Shown here one piece after another: positions 33,968-44,331 of a DNA stretch of 64,000 nucleotides. The translations under genes were made by a program, and so were the position numbers. Position 1 is the stretch's first letter, and each line of letters begins with the position of its first letter. The DNA is from Roseicyclus salinarum (lineage in GTDB: Bacteria; Pseudomonadota; Alphaproteobacteria; Rhodobacterales; Rhodobacteraceae). The stretch is taken from contig NZ_JARRSA010000003.1 of assembly GCF_029624655.1 (NCBI RefSeq), forward strand, positions 62,001 to 126,000, read 5' to 3'. The notes under the pieces were generated by a model. The model was not told the origin of the DNA, made no database searches, and worked only from the letters and a program-made list of their open reading frames with translations.

Positions 33968-34129
33968 CGTGGCGTTGCCCCCATCCCCGCCGCCGCGATG
34001 CCGCGGCACGAAATATCCTAGCACACCCGCAGGTCGGTCGGGACAGATTCGGCGCGCGTCCGGTTTCCCCTGTGGACACCGCCCTGCGCGCTGTTACTTT
34101 CTGCCACCGGTCAGACAGCGGAGGGCACG

Positions 34130-35014
34130 ATGGCGAAACTGGCATTCCTGGGCTTGGGCGTGATGGGCTACCCGATGGCGGGACACCTGAAGGCGGCGGG
34201 CCACGAGGTCACCGTCTACAACCGCACCGCGTCCAAGGCCGAGGCCTGGGCGGACGAGCATGGCGGGTCGCACGCGCCCACCCCGCGCGAGGCGGTCGCG
34301 GGGGCTGAGTTCGTCATGGCCTGCGTGGGCAACGACGATGACCTTCGCTCGGTCGTGCTGGGCGAGGACGGCGCGCTTGCCGGCATGGGCGAGGGCGCGG
34401 TCTTCGTCGACCACACCACCGTGTCCGCGATCGTGACGCGCGAACTGGCCGCCGAGGCCGCCAAGGCGGGCATCGGCTGGGTCGACGCGCCCGTCTCGGG
34501 CGGACAGGCCGGGGCCGAGAACGGACAGCTCGTCGTCATGTGCGGCGGAGACGAGGCGCATTTCGCCGCCGCCGCGCCCGTGATCGACGCCTATTCCAAG
34601 ATGACCGAACGCTTCGGCGACGTCGGCGCGGGCCAGATCACGAAGATGGTCAACCAGATCTGCATCGTGGGCGCGGTCCAGTCGATCTCGGAGGGGCTGT
34701 GGTTCGCGCGGACCGCCGGGCTCGACGCCAAGAAGGTCGCCAAGCTCGTGTCGCAGGGGGCGGGCGGATCCTGGCAGCTTGCGAACCGCGCCGACACGAT
34801 GATCGACAACCATTTCGAGCACGGCTTCGCGGTCGACTGGATGCGCAAGGACCTCGGCATCGCGCTGCAGCAGGGCAAGGAGATGGGCCTGAGCCTTCCG
34901 GTCACGGCGCTGGTCGACCAGTTCTACGCCGAGGTGCAGCAGCTTGGCGGCGGGCGCTGGGACACGTCGAGCCTGATCCAGCGGTTCCGCAGGATGCACG
35001 GCGAAGAGGTCTGA
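34130..35014 (+). CDS. 3-hydroxyisobutyrate dehydrogenase-family oxidoreductase
   Basis: 294 residues. Rossmann motif LGLGVMGYPMAGHL (about 7-20), substrate motif DAPVSGGQAGAENGQL (about 122-137), catalytic Lys in GAGQITKMVNQI (about 171) and DWMRKDLGIAL near the C-terminus are the four family hallmarks. It oxidises a beta-hydroxyacid (for example 3-hydroxyisobutyrate, glycerate or tartronate semialdehyde in reverse) with NAD(P). The gene is followed after 7 bp by selU, a purely positional link. The substrate is not determined. Confidence 0.92.
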   Translation: MAKLAFLGLGVMGYPMAGHLKAAGHEVTVYNRTASKAEAWADEHGGSHAPTPREAVAGAEFVMACVGNDDDLRSVVLGEDGALAGMGEGAVFVDHTTVSAIVTRELAAEAAKAGIGWVDAPVSGGQAGAENGQLVVMCGGDEAHFAAAAPVIDAYSKMTERFGDVGAGQITKMVNQICIVGAVQSISEGLWFARTAGLDAKKVAKLVSQGAGGSWQLANRADTMIDNHFEHGFAVDWMRKDLGIALQQGKEMGLSLPVTALVDQFYAEVQQLGGGRWDTSSLIQRFRRMHGEEV

Positions 35015-35021
35015 GACGCGC

Positions 35022-36089
35022 TTGCCGTTCGTCCTCACAGATAGCGCCGCGCTGAGGCAGGCGGAGTTCGACACGATCATCGACGTGCGCTCTCCGTCCG
35101 AGTTCGCCGAGGATCACGTTCCGGGCGCGGTCTCCATGCCGGTGCTCAGCGACGCCGAGCGCGCCGAGGTCGGCACGATCTACACGCAGGACAGCCCCTT
35201 CCGCGCCCGCAAGATCGGCGCGGCGATGGTTGCCCGCAATGCCGCCCGCCACATCGAGGAGGGCCTGATGGACCGCGACGGCGGCTGGCGGCCGCTGGTC
35301 TATTGCTGGCGCGGCGGGCAGCGTTCGGGCTCGTTCGCGGCGATCCTGGGCCAGATCGGCTGGCGCGTGCAGACGCTGGAGGGCGGCTATCGCAGCTGGC
35401 GGCGGCTGGTGGTCGGGCGGCTCTACGATGTCGACCTGAAGCTGAGGGTCGTCCGCCTCGACGGCTATACCGGCACCGCCAAGACGGCCCTTCTGGCCGA
35501 GATCGCGGCGCTGGGCGGGCAGGTGATCGACCTCGAGGGTCTGGCGCGGCACCGCGGCTCGATCCTGGGCGATGTCGATGGCGAGCAGCCCGCGCAGAAG
35601 GGGTTCGAGACGGCCCTCGTGCAGGCCCTCGACGCCATGGACCCCGCGCGTCCCGTGCTGGTGGAGGCCGAGAGCGCGCGGATCGGACGGCTGCGCATTC
35701 CGCCCGCGCTGTGGGTCGCGATGCGGGGCAGCCCGAGGATCGTCGTGGAGGCGCCCGTCGAGGCGCGCGCGCGATTCCTCGCGGGGGAATACGCCGGCCT
35801 CGCCGCCGACGCGCCGGCCCTGACCGCGCGGCTGGACGGCCTGCGCGCCATCGCCGGTCACGAGACGGTGGATGGCTGGCTCGCGATGCTGGGAGAGGGA
35901 CGGCTCGAGGACCTTTCGGAGGCGCTGATCCGGCAGCACTACGATCCGGCCTATGGTCGGCTGCGCCGGAGCGACGAGGGCCGCGTCGTGGCGCGCGTGG
36001 AGTTGGAGGCGCTCGATGCCGGGGCCCGCGCAGCGGCGGCCCGGCGCATCATGGAGCACCTGTCGGGCATGGCCCGCAACGCGGCCTGA
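35022..36089 (+). CDS. selU: tRNA 2-selenouridine synthase
   Basis: 355 residues from a TTG start (no ATG in the right place). The rhodanese domain (about 8-125) has active-site Cys95 in YCWRGGQRSGS. A P-loop follows, with GYTGTAKT at 148-155. The C-terminal domain resembles SelU/MnmH. The enzyme replaces sulfur by selenium at the wobble 2-thiouridine of tRNA, using selenophosphate. Selenophosphate would come from SelD, encoded at 55964-58159. It is probably co-transcribed with the preceding dehydrogenase. There is no sign here of selenocysteine genes, so selenium may serve tRNA only in this locus set. Confidence 0.93.
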   Translation: MPFVLTDSAALRQAEFDTIIDVRSPSEFAEDHVPGAVSMPVLSDAERAEVGTIYTQDSPFRARKIGAAMVARNAARHIEEGLMDRDGGWRPLVYCWRGGQRSGSFAAILGQIGWRVQTLEGGYRSWRRLVVGRLYDVDLKLRVVRLDGYTGTAKTALLAEIAALGGQVIDLEGLARHRGSILGDVDGEQPAQKGFETALVQALDAMDPARPVLVEAESARIGRLRIPPALWVAMRGSPRIVVEAPVEARARFLAGEYAGLAADAPALTARLDGLRAIAGHETVDGWLAMLGEGRLEDLSEALIRQHYDPAYGRLRRSDEGRVVARVELEALDAGARAAAARRIMEHLSGMARNAA

Positions 36090-36365
36090 GGCCGGTCGCA
36101 GCCTTGCTTCGGGCAGGGCCGCCGGGCGTTTCGCGTATCCGCGCCCCGGGGGCGTCGGGGGGGCGCGTATCGGGGAAGCCGCCGATCAGATGGGCGCGAT
36201 GCGGTTGCCCGGCGCCAGCGCGGGGCGCAGAATGGCGGCACGTCATGGGGCGCGTCATGCGGCCCGCGCGGGGAGCGGAGAGGCCTTTCCGTCCTTGTCG
36301 CCTCTTGGCCTTTCCGCGCGGCTTCGGTAGGTCGTCCCTGACCCGAGAGATGAGGCGCGAGACGC

Positions 36366-39300
36366 ATGGAAAAGACCTTCAACGCCGCAGAGGCCGAGGC
36401 GCGGATCTATTCGGAATGGGAGCGGGCGGGCTGTTTCAAGGCCGGCGCCAACGCAGCGCCGGGGGCCGAACCGTTTTCGATCATGATCCCGCCGCCGAAC
36501 GTCACCGGTGTCCTGCATGTCGGCCACGCCTTCAACAACACGCTTCAGGATGTGCTGACGCGCTGGCACCGGATGCGCGGCTTCGACACGCTCTGGCAGC
36601 CGGGCACGGACCACGCGGGCATCGCCACGCAGATGGTCGTGGAGCGCGAGCTGGCGAAGGAGGGCAAGTCCCGCCGCGACATGACCCGCGAGGAATTCCT
36701 CGAGCATGTCTGGGCGTGGAAGCAGAAGTCCGGCGGCACGATCCGCCAGCAGCTCAAGCGCCTCGGCGCCTCGTGCGACTGGAGCCGCGAGGCCTTCACG
36801 ATGTCCGGCGCGCCGGGCGCGCCCGCGGGCGAGGACGGCAACTTCCACGACGCCGTGATCAAGGTCTTCGTGGACATGCACGAGAAGGGCTACATCTACC
36901 GCGGCAAGCGGCTGGTGAACTGGGACCCCCATTTCGAGACGGCGATTTCCGATCTCGAGGTCGAGAACGTCGACGTCGAGGGCGCGATGTGGCACTTCCG
37001 GTATCCGCTCGCCGGCGGCGCGACATACACGTATTTGGAGAAAGATGAAGACGGGAACGTGATCCTCGAGGAGGAGCGCGACTACATCTCCATCGCGACG
37101 ACCCGCCCCGAGACGATGCTGGGCGACGGCGCGGTGGCGGTGCATCCCTCCGACGCGCGCTATGCGCCGATCGTGGGGATGCTGTGCGAGATCCCCGTCG
37201 GGCCGAAGGAGCACCGCAGGCTCATCCCGATCATCACCGACGAGTATCCCGATCCCGACTTCGGCTCGGGCGCGGTGAAGATCACCGGCGCCCACGATTT
37301 CAACGACTACGGCGTTGCGAAGCGCAACTCCATTCCGTGCTACCGGCTGATGGACACCAAGGCGCACATGCGCGAGGACGGGCTGCCCTATGCCGAGGCC
37401 GCCGCCGTGGCGCGCGAGGTGGCCGAGGGCCGGCGCACGCTGTCCGAGGCGGAGGCCGACCTTCTGAACCTCGTGCCCGACCACCTGCGCGGGCTCGACC
37501 GGTTCGAGGCGCGCGACCGCGTGATCGAGGAGATCACCGCCGAGGGCCTCGCGGTGATGACGGAGTGCGACGATCCCCGTCTTGGCAGGGCCGCCGTGGC
37601 GAAGGGCACCGAGGGCGCGGACCCGGTCGTGCCGCTGGTCGAGGAGAAGATCGTCACGCAGCCCTTCGGCGACCGATCGAAGGTGGTGATCGAACCGATG
37701 CTGACCGACCAGTGGTTCGTCGACACCGCGAAGATCGTGGGGCCCGCGCTGGAGGCCGTGCGCGACGGGCGGACCACCATCGTCCCCGAGCAGCACCGCA
37801 AGGTCTATTTCCACTGGCTGGAGAACATCGAGCCCTGGACGATCTCGCGCCAGCTGTGGTGGGGGCACCAGATCCCGGTCTGGTACGGCTTCGACCTGGA
37901 GCGGCAGGGGTTCCGTGACGACGAGGGGGACGGCGCGCTCGACGAGGTCGAGATGCTGCGGCTTCTCAACGCGCAGACGTTGCTGGAGGGCGAGGACCGC
38001 CACCATTGCGCCGCCGATTTCGAGGCGGTCTCGGGGCAGTTCGCCGACGTGCTGGGCCGCCTGCCGACGCCCCTGAACCATGCCCGCGTGGTCGAGGCCG
38101 CAGACCGCCACGAGGCGGCGCACATGCTGGGCGCGAGCCTTGCGCAATACGAGATCGACCAGGACCCGACGAAGCTCGTCTACCCGGTCTGGCGCGATCC
38201 CGACGTGCTCGACACGTGGTTCTCGTCCGGCCTCTGGCCCATCGGAACGCTGGGCTGGCCCGAGAAGACGCCCGAACTGGAGCGTTACTTTCCCACGTCG
38301 GTCCTGATCTCGGGCTTCGACATCATCTTCTTCTGGGTGGCCAGGATGATGATGATGCAGCTTGCCGTCGTGGGCGAGGTGCCGTTCCGCGACGTCTACG
38401 TCCACGCGCTGGTGCGCGACGAGAAGGGACGGAAGATGTCGAAGTCGGTGGGCAACGTCCTCGACCCGCTGGAGCTGATCGACGAGTTCGGCGCGGATGC
38501 GCTGCGCTTCACGCTGACCTCGATGGCGGCCATGGGGCGCGACCTGAAGCTGTCGAAGGACCGCATCCAGGGCTACCGCAACTTCGGCACGAAGCTGTGG
38601 AACGCCGCGCGCTTCGCCGAGATGAACGAGTGCAGGCCGGTGGCGGGCTTCGAGCCCGCATCAGTCACCCAGACCGTCAACAAGTGGATCGTGGGCGAGA
38701 CGGCGCGCGCGCGGCTCGCGCATGACGAGGCGCTGTCGCAATACCGTTTCAACGACGCCGCGAACGGGCTTTACGCCTTCGTCTGGCACAAGGTCTGCGA
38801 CTGGTATCTGGAATTCGCCAAGCCCCTGTTCGCCTCGGGCGACGAGGCCGTGATCGCCGAGACCCGCGCGACGATGGCCTGGGTCATCGACCAGTGCCTG
38901 ATCCTTCTGCATCCCACGATGCCCTTCATCACGGAGGAGCTGTGGGGCGCGATCGGCCGGCGCGGCACGATGCTCGTCCATGCGGACTGGCCGGGCTACG
39001 GCGAGGAGCTGGTGGACGAGGCGGCGGACCGCGAGATGTCGTGGGTCATCGGGCTGATCGAGGAGGTCCGCTCGATCCGGGCGCAGATGCACGTCCCGGC
39101 GGGCCTGAAGGTGCAACTGATGCAGGCCGAGCTGGACGCGGCCGGGCAGGGGGCCTTCGAGCGGAACCGCGCGATGATCGACCGCCTCGCGCGGCTGTCG
39201 GAGGTGACGAAGGTGGACGCCCTGCCCAAGGGCGCCGTGACGGTGGCCGTCGAGGGGGGTGTCTTCGGCCTGCCCATCGCGGATCTGATCGACGTGGGCG

Positions 39301-39500
39301 AGGAAAAGGCGCGGCTGGAGAAGACGCTCCAGAAGCTCGGCAAGGAGATCGGGGGCCTCAAGGGTCGGCTGTCGAACCCGAAATTCGTCGAGAGCGCGCC
39401 CGAGGAGGTCGTGGACGAGACCCGCGAGAACCTCGCGCAGCGCGAGGAGGAGGAAGGCAAGCTGAAGGCCGCCCTCGCGCGGCTTCAGGAAATCGCCTGA
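36366..39500 (+). CDS. valS: Valyl-tRNA synthetase
   Basis: 1044 residues. The HIGH-type motif is HVGH (51-54) within [14 protein letters not shown], and KMSKS is at 690-694. The editing domain, anticodon-binding domain and a C-terminal coiled coil (about 965-1044, [16 protein letters not shown]) are all present. An insert of roughly 70 residues (about 520-595, with [17 protein letters not shown]) follows HQIPVWYG in the catalytic core. I recall similar inserts in other Rhodobacteraceae ValS, so it is probably a lineage trait. The enzyme charges tRNA-Val in the cytoplasm. Preceded by a 276-bp gap without a gene. Confidence 0.98.
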   Translation: MEKTFNAAEAEARIYSEWERAGCFKAGANAAPGAEPFSIMIPPPNVTGVLHVGHAFNNTLQDVLTRWHRMRGFDTLWQPGTDHAGIATQMVVERELAKEGKSRRDMTREEFLEHVWAWKQKSGGTIRQQLKRLGASCDWSREAFTMSGAPGAPAGEDGNFHDAVIKVFVDMHEKGYIYRGKRLVNWDPHFETAISDLEVENVDVEGAMWHFRYPLAGGATYTYLEKDEDGNVILEEERDYISIATTRPETMLGDGAVAVHPSDARYAPIVGMLCEIPVGPKEHRRLIPIITDEYPDPDFGSGAVKITGAHDFNDYGVAKRNSIPCYRLMDTKAHMREDGLPYAEAAAVAREVAEGRRTLSEAEADLLNLVPDHLRGLDRFEARDRVIEEITAEGLAVMTECDDPRLGRAAVAKGTEGADPVVPLVEEKIVTQPFGDRSKVVIEPMLTDQWFVDTAKIVGPALEAVRDGRTTIVPEQHRKVYFHWLENIEPWTISRQLWWGHQIPVWYGFDLERQGFRDDEGDGALDEVEMLRLLNAQTLLEGEDRHHCAADFEAVSGQFADVLGRLPTPLNHARVVEAADRHEAAHMLGASLAQYEIDQDPTKLVYPVWRDPDVLDTWFSSGLWPIGTLGWPEKTPELERYFPTSVLISGFDIIFFWVARMMMMQLAVVGEVPFRDVYVHALVRDEKGRKMSKSVGNVLDPLELIDEFGADALRFTLTSMAAMGRDLKLSKDRIQGYRNFGTKLWNAARFAEMNECRPVAGFEPASVTQTVNKWIVGETARARLAHDEALSQYRFNDAANGLYAFVWHKVCDWYLEFAKPLFASGDEAVIAETRATMAWVIDQCLILLHPTMPFITEELWGAIGRRGTMLVHADWPGYGEELVDEAADREMSWVIGLIEEVRSIRAQMHVPAGLKVQLMQAELDAAGQGAFERNRAMIDRLARLSEVTKVDALPKGAVTVAVEGGVFGLPIADLIDVGEEKARLEKTLQKLGKEIGGLKGRLSNPKFVESAPEEVVDETRENLAQREEEEGKLKAALARLQEIA

Positions 39501-39563
39501 CGCCATCGCCGGCAGGGCGGGAAGCGCGCGCGTTCCGCCCCGCGCCGTGATAGGCTTGCGGCC

Positions 39564-39791
39564 ATGACGAACCGCTGGGACAGGCTGGCCGAGCGTCGGA
39601 TGCGAAAGGCGCTGGCCGAGGGGAAGCTCTCGGGCCTTGCGGGCGAGGGCCGGCCCTTGCCCGAGCGGCCCGAGGACGCCTTCGTCGATCCCGGCGAGGC
39701 GGTCGGCTACCGGATCATGCACGAGCACGGCGCGCTGCCCGAGGAGATCGCGCTGAGGAAGGCGGTGCGGGTGTCGCTGGGCGTCGGATAG
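39564..39791 (+). CDS. Shortened DUF1992 protein
   Basis: 75 residues. The DUF1992 head is clear (RWDRLAERRMRKALAEGKLSGLAGEGRPLP, shown as pattern only) through PEEIALRKAV near residue 67, after which family members normally go on for about 40-70 more residues. Here the frame ends after RVSLGVG. The last 85 bp overlap the 3' end of the convergent Na+/H+ antiporter, whose last residues read antisense through DUF1992 codons. A deletion or fusion that joined the two genes is likely. The protein may be non-functional or a natural short form. Confidence 0.6.
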   Translation: MTNRWDRLAERRMRKALAEGKLSGLAGEGRPLPERPEDAFVDPGEAVGYRIMHEHGALPEEIALRKAVRVSLGVG

Positions 39792-40990
39792 AGCGACAGG
39801 CCCACCGCCGAGCTCAGCCCGTGCGCGAGGACGGAGGCCACGATCACGAGGCTTGCGGCGTGCCAGATCGCGACCTCGCCGGTCAGCTCGGTAAGGTGCA
39901 GGGCGTAATAGAGGGCGGCGACGCCGACGGGGCCGAACCAGCCGAGAAAGATCCTGTCGGCCCGCGTGATCCCCGGCCCCAGAAACGGCCCGCAGACCAT
40001 CAGCGCGACCGGACGGCGCAGGGCGAGCATCAGGATGGCCAGCGCGACCCCCTGCCAGCCGAGCGCCACCCATCCGCCCACCGGAAGCGCCGCGCCGAGG
40101 ATGACGAAGACGGGCAGGTTGAACAGCTTCGAGATCGCCTCCTGCACGTTTTCCTCCTCGCGTTCGTGCCGGCGGCTCGCGGTCATGTTGAAGGCCGCGC
40201 CGGCCGCGAAGGCGGCGAGGATGCCGTCCGATCCCAGAAGCTTCACCGCCGCCAGCACGGTGAGCGACAGCGCGACGGTCATGCTGAGCTGCGAGTGCTT
40301 CTCGGCCCATCGCCGCCGTGCTGCCGTCTCCAGCGCAAGCGCCGAGAGCCATCCGAGCACGGCCCCCGCGGCGACCGCCGCGAGGACGCCGATCACGAGG
40401 GTGTCCACGAACCAGGCCTCCCACGCGCGTGCCGGGTCGTGGCGCGTGAACTGCACCGGCAGCAGCACGAGGAGGTAGCCGAGGCCGTCGTTCGCCCCCG
40501 ATTCCAGCGACAGCGTGCTGCGCAGGCGATCGGGAAGCGCGCGCTCGGCCATCTTGCCCGTGACGATGGAGGAGGCGACGACCGGGTCGGTCGGCGCCAG
40601 CGCCGCCCCGAGGGCCATCGCGGCCAGCGGCGGCAGTCCCAGCAGCGCCCAGCCGAGGGCGCCCGACACAGCCCACATCGTGACCATGCCGAGGCTCAGC
40701 AGCACCGCCACGGGCCGCACGAGGCGGCGGTAGCTCTGCACCGGCGTCCTCATCGCGATACCGAAGACGGAGATCGCGAGCGTGAAGCGCGCGGCCTCCT
40801 TCAGGACGGTCTCGGAATTCGGCCAGCTTGCGGGCATGATCCAGCCCGCCCCGAAGGGCCCGCACAGGATCCCGATCACGAGCGCGACCAGCGGCGCGGA
40901 CATCGATGCGCGGTCTATCCTCGTGGACAGAAGCCCGAGGCAGAGGACCACGGCCCCGGTGATCGCGACGGTGACGTTGAGCTGTTCCAT
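39707..40990 (-). CDS. CPA1-type Na+/H+ antiporter with altered C-terminus
   Basis: 427 residues from MEQLNVTVAITG. About twelve membrane helices are visible, with the CPA1 core motifs ALAPTDPVVASSIV (ion-site Asp) and LESGANDGLG, and a hydrophilic segment TASRRHEREEENVQEA. It exchanges Na+ or K+ for H+ at the inner membrane. The last roughly 25 residues (PSDTRTAFLSAISSGSAPCSCMIR) do not look like an antiporter tail. They are encoded on the strand opposite the DUF1992 gene, so the original 3' end appears lost. No strong ribosome site precedes the ATG. Confidence 0.85.
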   Translation of the reverse strand: MEQLNVTVAITGAVVLCLGLLSTRIDRASMSAPLVALVIGILCGPFGAGWIMPASWPNSETVLKEAARFTLAISVFGIAMRTPVQSYRRLVRPVAVLLSLGMVTMWAVSGALGWALLGLPPLAAMALGAALAPTDPVVASSIVTGKMAERALPDRLRSTLSLESGANDGLGYLLVLLPVQFTRHDPARAWEAWFVDTLVIGVLAAVAAGAVLGWLSALALETAARRRWAEKHSQLSMTVALSLTVLAAVKLLGSDGILAAFAAGAAFNMTASRRHEREEENVQEAISKLFNLPVFVILGAALPVGGWVALGWQGVALAILMLALRRPVALMVCGPFLGPGITRADRIFLGWFGPVGVAALYYALHLTELTGEVAIWHAASLVIVASVLAHGLSSAVGLSLYPTPSDTRTAFLSAISSGSAPCSCMIR

Positions 40991-41082
40991 GATGCCATCG
41001 GCGAACGGCAGCGGAGAGGGATTGTTCCCGCCCGTGCACGCGGCCTCTTGCGCGATGGCGCAGGATCGGACATTTCGCCCGC

Positions 41083-42201
41083 ATGATGACGCCACGTTAC
41101 ACAGACATCGTCGCGGGCCTGCCCGCCACCGTGCCCTTCGTCGGCCCCGAGACGCAGGAACGCGCCCGCGGTTCTGGCTTCGCCGCCCGCCTCGGCGCGA
41201 ACGAAAGCGTCTTCGGACCCAGCCCGCGAGCCGTCTCGGCGATGGCCGAGGCCGCCTCGCAGGCGTGGATGTACGGCGACCCCGAGGTGCACGATCTTCG
41301 TCACGCGCTTGCCGCCCATCACGGTGTGGAGGCCGGGAACATCGTCGTGGGCGAGGGGATCGACGGCCTTCTGGGCTACCTCGTCCGGCTGCTGGTCGCG
41401 CCCGGAGATGCGGTGGTGACGTCGGACGGGGCCTATCCCACGTTCAACTACCATGTCTCGGGGTTCGGTGGCGCGTTGCACAAGGTGCCCTATGCCGGCG
41501 ACCGCGAAGACCCCGAGGCGCTTGTCGCCAGGGCGGCCGAGGTCGATGCCAAGCTGGTCTACTTCGCCAATCCCGACAACCCGATGGGAAGCTGGCACGA
41601 CGCCGCGACCGTGCAGGCGATGATCGACGCCCTGCCCGAGGGCGCGGTGCTCGCGCTCGACGAGGCCTATGCCGACACCGCGCCCGCGGGTGCCGTCCCC
41701 GCGATCGACGTCGCGCATCCGCGCGTGATCCGGCTGAGGACCTTCTCGAAGGCCTACGGGCTTGCGGGCCTGCGCGTGGGCTACGGGATCGCCACGCCCG
41801 ACTTCGCGGCCGCGTTCAACCGCATCCGCAATCACTTCGGCGTGGGCCGCGTCGCGCAGGCCGGCGCGCTGGCCGCCCTTGCCGACCAGGAGCACCTGGT
41901 GCGGACCGTGGACGCGATCGCCGCCTCGCGCGTGCGGATCGGCGAGATCGCGCGCGACAACGGCCTGATCCCGCTGCCGTCGGCGACGAACTTCGTCACG
42001 ATCGACTGCGGTGCGGACGGCGCCTTCGCGCGCGGGGTCCTGAACGGCCTCGTGGCGCGCGGGATCTTCGTCAGGATGCCGTTCACGCCGCCGCAGGACC
42101 GTTGCATCCGCGTGTCTTGCGGGACGCCGGACGACATGGCGCTTCTGGCCGCGGCGCTGCCCGGCGCGCTGGACGACGCGCGCGGGCGGCAGGCGGGCTG
42201 A
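41083..42201 (+). CDS. Class I/II PLP aminotransferase, HisC-like
   Basis: 372 residues. Fold type I aminotransferase: cofactor Asp-Tyr region ALDEAYADT, Schiff-base Lys in RTFSKAYGLAGLRVGY, N in YFANPDNPMGSW, and the final Arg in RCIRVSCGTPDDM. It is close to histidinol-phosphate aminotransferase and related aromatic or 3-aminobutanoate-type enzymes. A main HisC copy cannot be identified from this window. The second ATG (41086) is an alternative start. It is divergent from the antiporter, and the 5' regions leave only 92 bp. No his genes are nearby, so the role in histidine synthesis is unsure. Confidence 0.85.
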   Translation: MMTPRYTDIVAGLPATVPFVGPETQERARGSGFAARLGANESVFGPSPRAVSAMAEAASQAWMYGDPEVHDLRHALAAHHGVEAGNIVVGEGIDGLLGYLVRLLVAPGDAVVTSDGAYPTFNYHVSGFGGALHKVPYAGDREDPEALVARAAEVDAKLVYFANPDNPMGSWHDAATVQAMIDALPEGAVLALDEAYADTAPAGAVPAIDVAHPRVIRLRTFSKAYGLAGLRVGYGIATPDFAAAFNRIRNHFGVGRVAQAGALAALADQEHLVRTVDAIAASRVRIGEIARDNGLIPLPSATNFVTIDCGADGAFARGVLNGLVARGIFVRMPFTPPQDRCIRVSCGTPDDMALLAAALPGALDDARGRQAG

Positions 42202-42210
42202 GCCCGGCCG

Positions 42211-43410
42211 TCAGCCTTCGGCGATCACCTTCATCGCCGCTTCCATCCCCGTCGCGCCATGCGGGATTCCGAGGGCGAACATGCCCGCCTGCAGGCTCCC
42301 CAGCACGCCCAGAACCATGTGCGCGTTGACATGCCCCATGTGGCCGATGCGCAGGTAATCATCGGCGTTGCCGCCGGGACCCTCAACGCCGCCCAGCGGG
42401 ATGCCCAGCGTGACGCCCGCCTCGGCGGTCATCCAGTCGCGCATCCGCTTGCCGTTGCCGGGGCCGAAATTCACGGTCGTCACCGAATGGCTCCGCTTGT
42501 TGCGGTCGGCGATGTTGGGACGCACCGGCCCCGCCTGTCCCCAGACCTCCAGCGCCGCCCATACGGAACGGGCGAGGACCGCGTGGCGGTGCCAGACGTT
42601 CTCGAGGCCTTCCTCGTGGAGGATCATGTCGAGCGCGGTGCGCAGGCCGTAAAGGTGATGCGTCGGCGCCGTGCCGTTGAAGTAGCGGTAGAATTCCTGC
42701 GGGTTCGCGCGCGGGCGCCAGTCCCAGTAGGGCGTCACGAGGTCGGCGCCATTGCGTGCGGCGTCGGCGCGGTCGTTGAAGAAGACGAAAGCCATGCCGG
42801 GCGGCGTCATCAGGCCCTTCTGGCTTCCCGTGACCATCACGTCGACGCCCCATGCGTCCATGTGGAACTCGTCCACCGCGAGGCAGGCGATGTTGTCCGA
42901 GAAGAGAAGCGCGGGATGGCCTGCCGCGTCGAGCGCGCCACGCAGCGCGGCGATGTCGTTCCTTACGCTCGTCGAGGTGTCCACCTGCACCGCGAGGACG
43001 GCCCTGATCCTGTGCTCGCGGTCGGCCTCGAGCGTCTCGGCCACCTGCGCCACGTCGACGTCGCTGCGCTGTCCGAAGTCGATCACCTGCACGTCGATCC
43101 CCAGCGCCTTCGCCATCTCGCCCCAGCCGAGGCAGAAGCGGCCCGTCCCCAGGACGAGGATGCGGTCGCCCCTGCTCAGGGTGTTGGTCAGCGCCGCTTC
43201 CCACGCGCCGTGGCCGTTGGCGATGTACATGGCGACGTTGTGCTCGGTGCGCGCGACCGCCTTGAGGTCCGGCGCGATGCTGGCCACCATGTCGACCAGT
43301 TCGCCCGTGTAGATGTTCGGCGCGGGGCGGTGCATCGCCTGCAGCACGCGGTCCGGCACGACGGAGGGGCCGGGGATGGCAAGGTAGTGGCGGCCGTTGG
43401 CAAGGCTCAT
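42211..43410 (-). CDS. Class V PLP aminotransferase (serine/alanine-glyoxylate type)
   Basis: 399 residues from the ATG opening SLANGRHYLAIPGPSVVPDRV. The PLP Lys is in MVTGSQKGLMTPPGMAF and the cofactor Asp in LLFSDNIACLAVDEFHMD, and the glyoxylate-type ending DYLRIGHMGHVN is present. This family transfers the amino group from Ser, Ala or Asp to glyoxylate in photorespiration-like or C1 metabolism. No serine-cycle genes are near. The gene is convergent with the HisC-like gene (9 bp between stops). The amino donor cannot be decided. Confidence 0.88.
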   Translation of the reverse strand: MSLANGRHYLAIPGPSVVPDRVLQAMHRPAPNIYTGELVDMVASIAPDLKAVARTEHNVAMYIANGHGAWEAALTNTLSRGDRILVLGTGRFCLGWGEMAKALGIDVQVIDFGQRSDVDVAQVAETLEADREHRIRAVLAVQVDTSTSVRNDIAALRGALDAAGHPALLFSDNIACLAVDEFHMDAWGVDVMVTGSQKGLMTPPGMAFVFFNDRADAARNGADLVTPYWDWRPRANPQEFYRYFNGTAPTHHLYGLRTALDMILHEEGLENVWHRHAVLARSVWAALEVWGQAGPVRPNIADRNKRSHSVTTVNFGPGNGKRMRDWMTAEAGVTLGIPLGGVEGPGGNADDYLRIGHMGHVNAHMVLGVLGSLQAGMFALGIPHGATGMEAAMKVIAEG

Positions 43411-43540
43411 CTCGGGGGGGCTCCTCTCACGGGACCATCGCGAGTTAGAACGACGCCCGAGGAAGGTCAATCTCGCGGACCTTCTTGGCGGTGGGCGGAT
43501 CCATGATTAATTGTGGAGCAATGGTTTCTTGGAGGTGAAC

Positions 43541-44308
43541 ATGGACGGCGAACGGGCGGAGGGCCGCACGGTTCTGAGCATCTCGGGGAGCGCGCGGGAG
43601 AAGTTTCTGCACGGGCTCGTCACGCGCGACGTGGGCCCCGCCGGGACCGGCCTGGCATGGTCGGCGATGCTGACGCCGCAGGGCAAGTATCTTGCCGATT
43701 TCTTCCTGCTCAACCGGGGCGAGGACATCCTGCTCGACGTGAAGTCCGATCTCGCGCAGGGGCTGGCGCAGCGGCTGGCGATGTACAGGCTTCGTGCCGA
43801 CGTGACGATCGAGGACAGCGGCCTGCCCGTCGCACGCGGTCTAGGCGATGCGCCCGAGGGCGCGTGGCCCGACCCGCGGCATCCCGCGCTCGGCTGGCGC
43901 GGCTACGGGATCGAGGGCGGCGAGCCCCGCATCGACTGGGACGCGATCCGCATCGCGGCCTGCATTCCCGAGACGGGGCAGGAGCTGATCCCCAACGACA
44001 GTTTCATCCTCGAGATGGGGTTCGACCGCCTGCACGGCGTCGATCATCGCAAGGGCTGTTACGTCGGGCAGGAGGTGACGGCGCGGATGAAGCACAAGAC
44101 CGAGCTTCGAAAGGGCCTCGTCACCGTGACGGTGGCGGGCGACGCCGCGCCCGGAACCGCGATCGAGGACGAGGGCGGGCGCATCGTCGGCACGCTTCAC
44201 ACGCGCTCGGGCGGCCTTGCGCTGGCCTACCTGCGGTTCGACCGGGCGGGCGGAGCCCTGCGCGCGGGCGATGCGGTCGTGACGTGGAGCGGGGCTGTCC
44301 CGGCCTGA
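43541..44308 (+). CDS. ygfZ: tRNA-modifying / folate-binding protein YgfZ (GcvT-like)
   Basis: 255 residues with an excellent GGAGGTGAAC site. The GcvT-like fold carries the YgfZ signature KGCYVGQE at 171-178 with its Cys. YgfZ uses folate and helps assemble or repair Fe-S proteins such as MiaB. The N-terminus has FLHGLVTRDV, matching the family. It stands alone with a short, less GC-rich upstream region (43500-43530) that should hold the promoter. Convergent with DUF3253. Confidence 0.93.
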   Translation: MDGERAEGRTVLSISGSAREKFLHGLVTRDVGPAGTGLAWSAMLTPQGKYLADFFLLNRGEDILLDVKSDLAQGLAQRLAMYRLRADVTIEDSGLPVARGLGDAPEGAWPDPRHPALGWRGYGIEGGEPRIDWDAIRIAACIPETGQELIPNDSFILEMGFDRLHGVDHRKGCYVGQEVTARMKHKTELRKGLVTVTVAGDAAPGTAIEDEGGRIVGTLHTRSGGLALAYLRFDRAGGALRAGDAVVTWSGAVPA

Positions 44309-44331
44309 GCGCGGGGCGTCGTGCCGGCCTG

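Noticed and set aside
42211-43410. BhcA-type aspartate-glyoxylate aminotransferase
   Set aside because: No other beta-hydroxyaspartate cycle genes are adjacent and N-terminal motifs differ from what I recall for BhcA.
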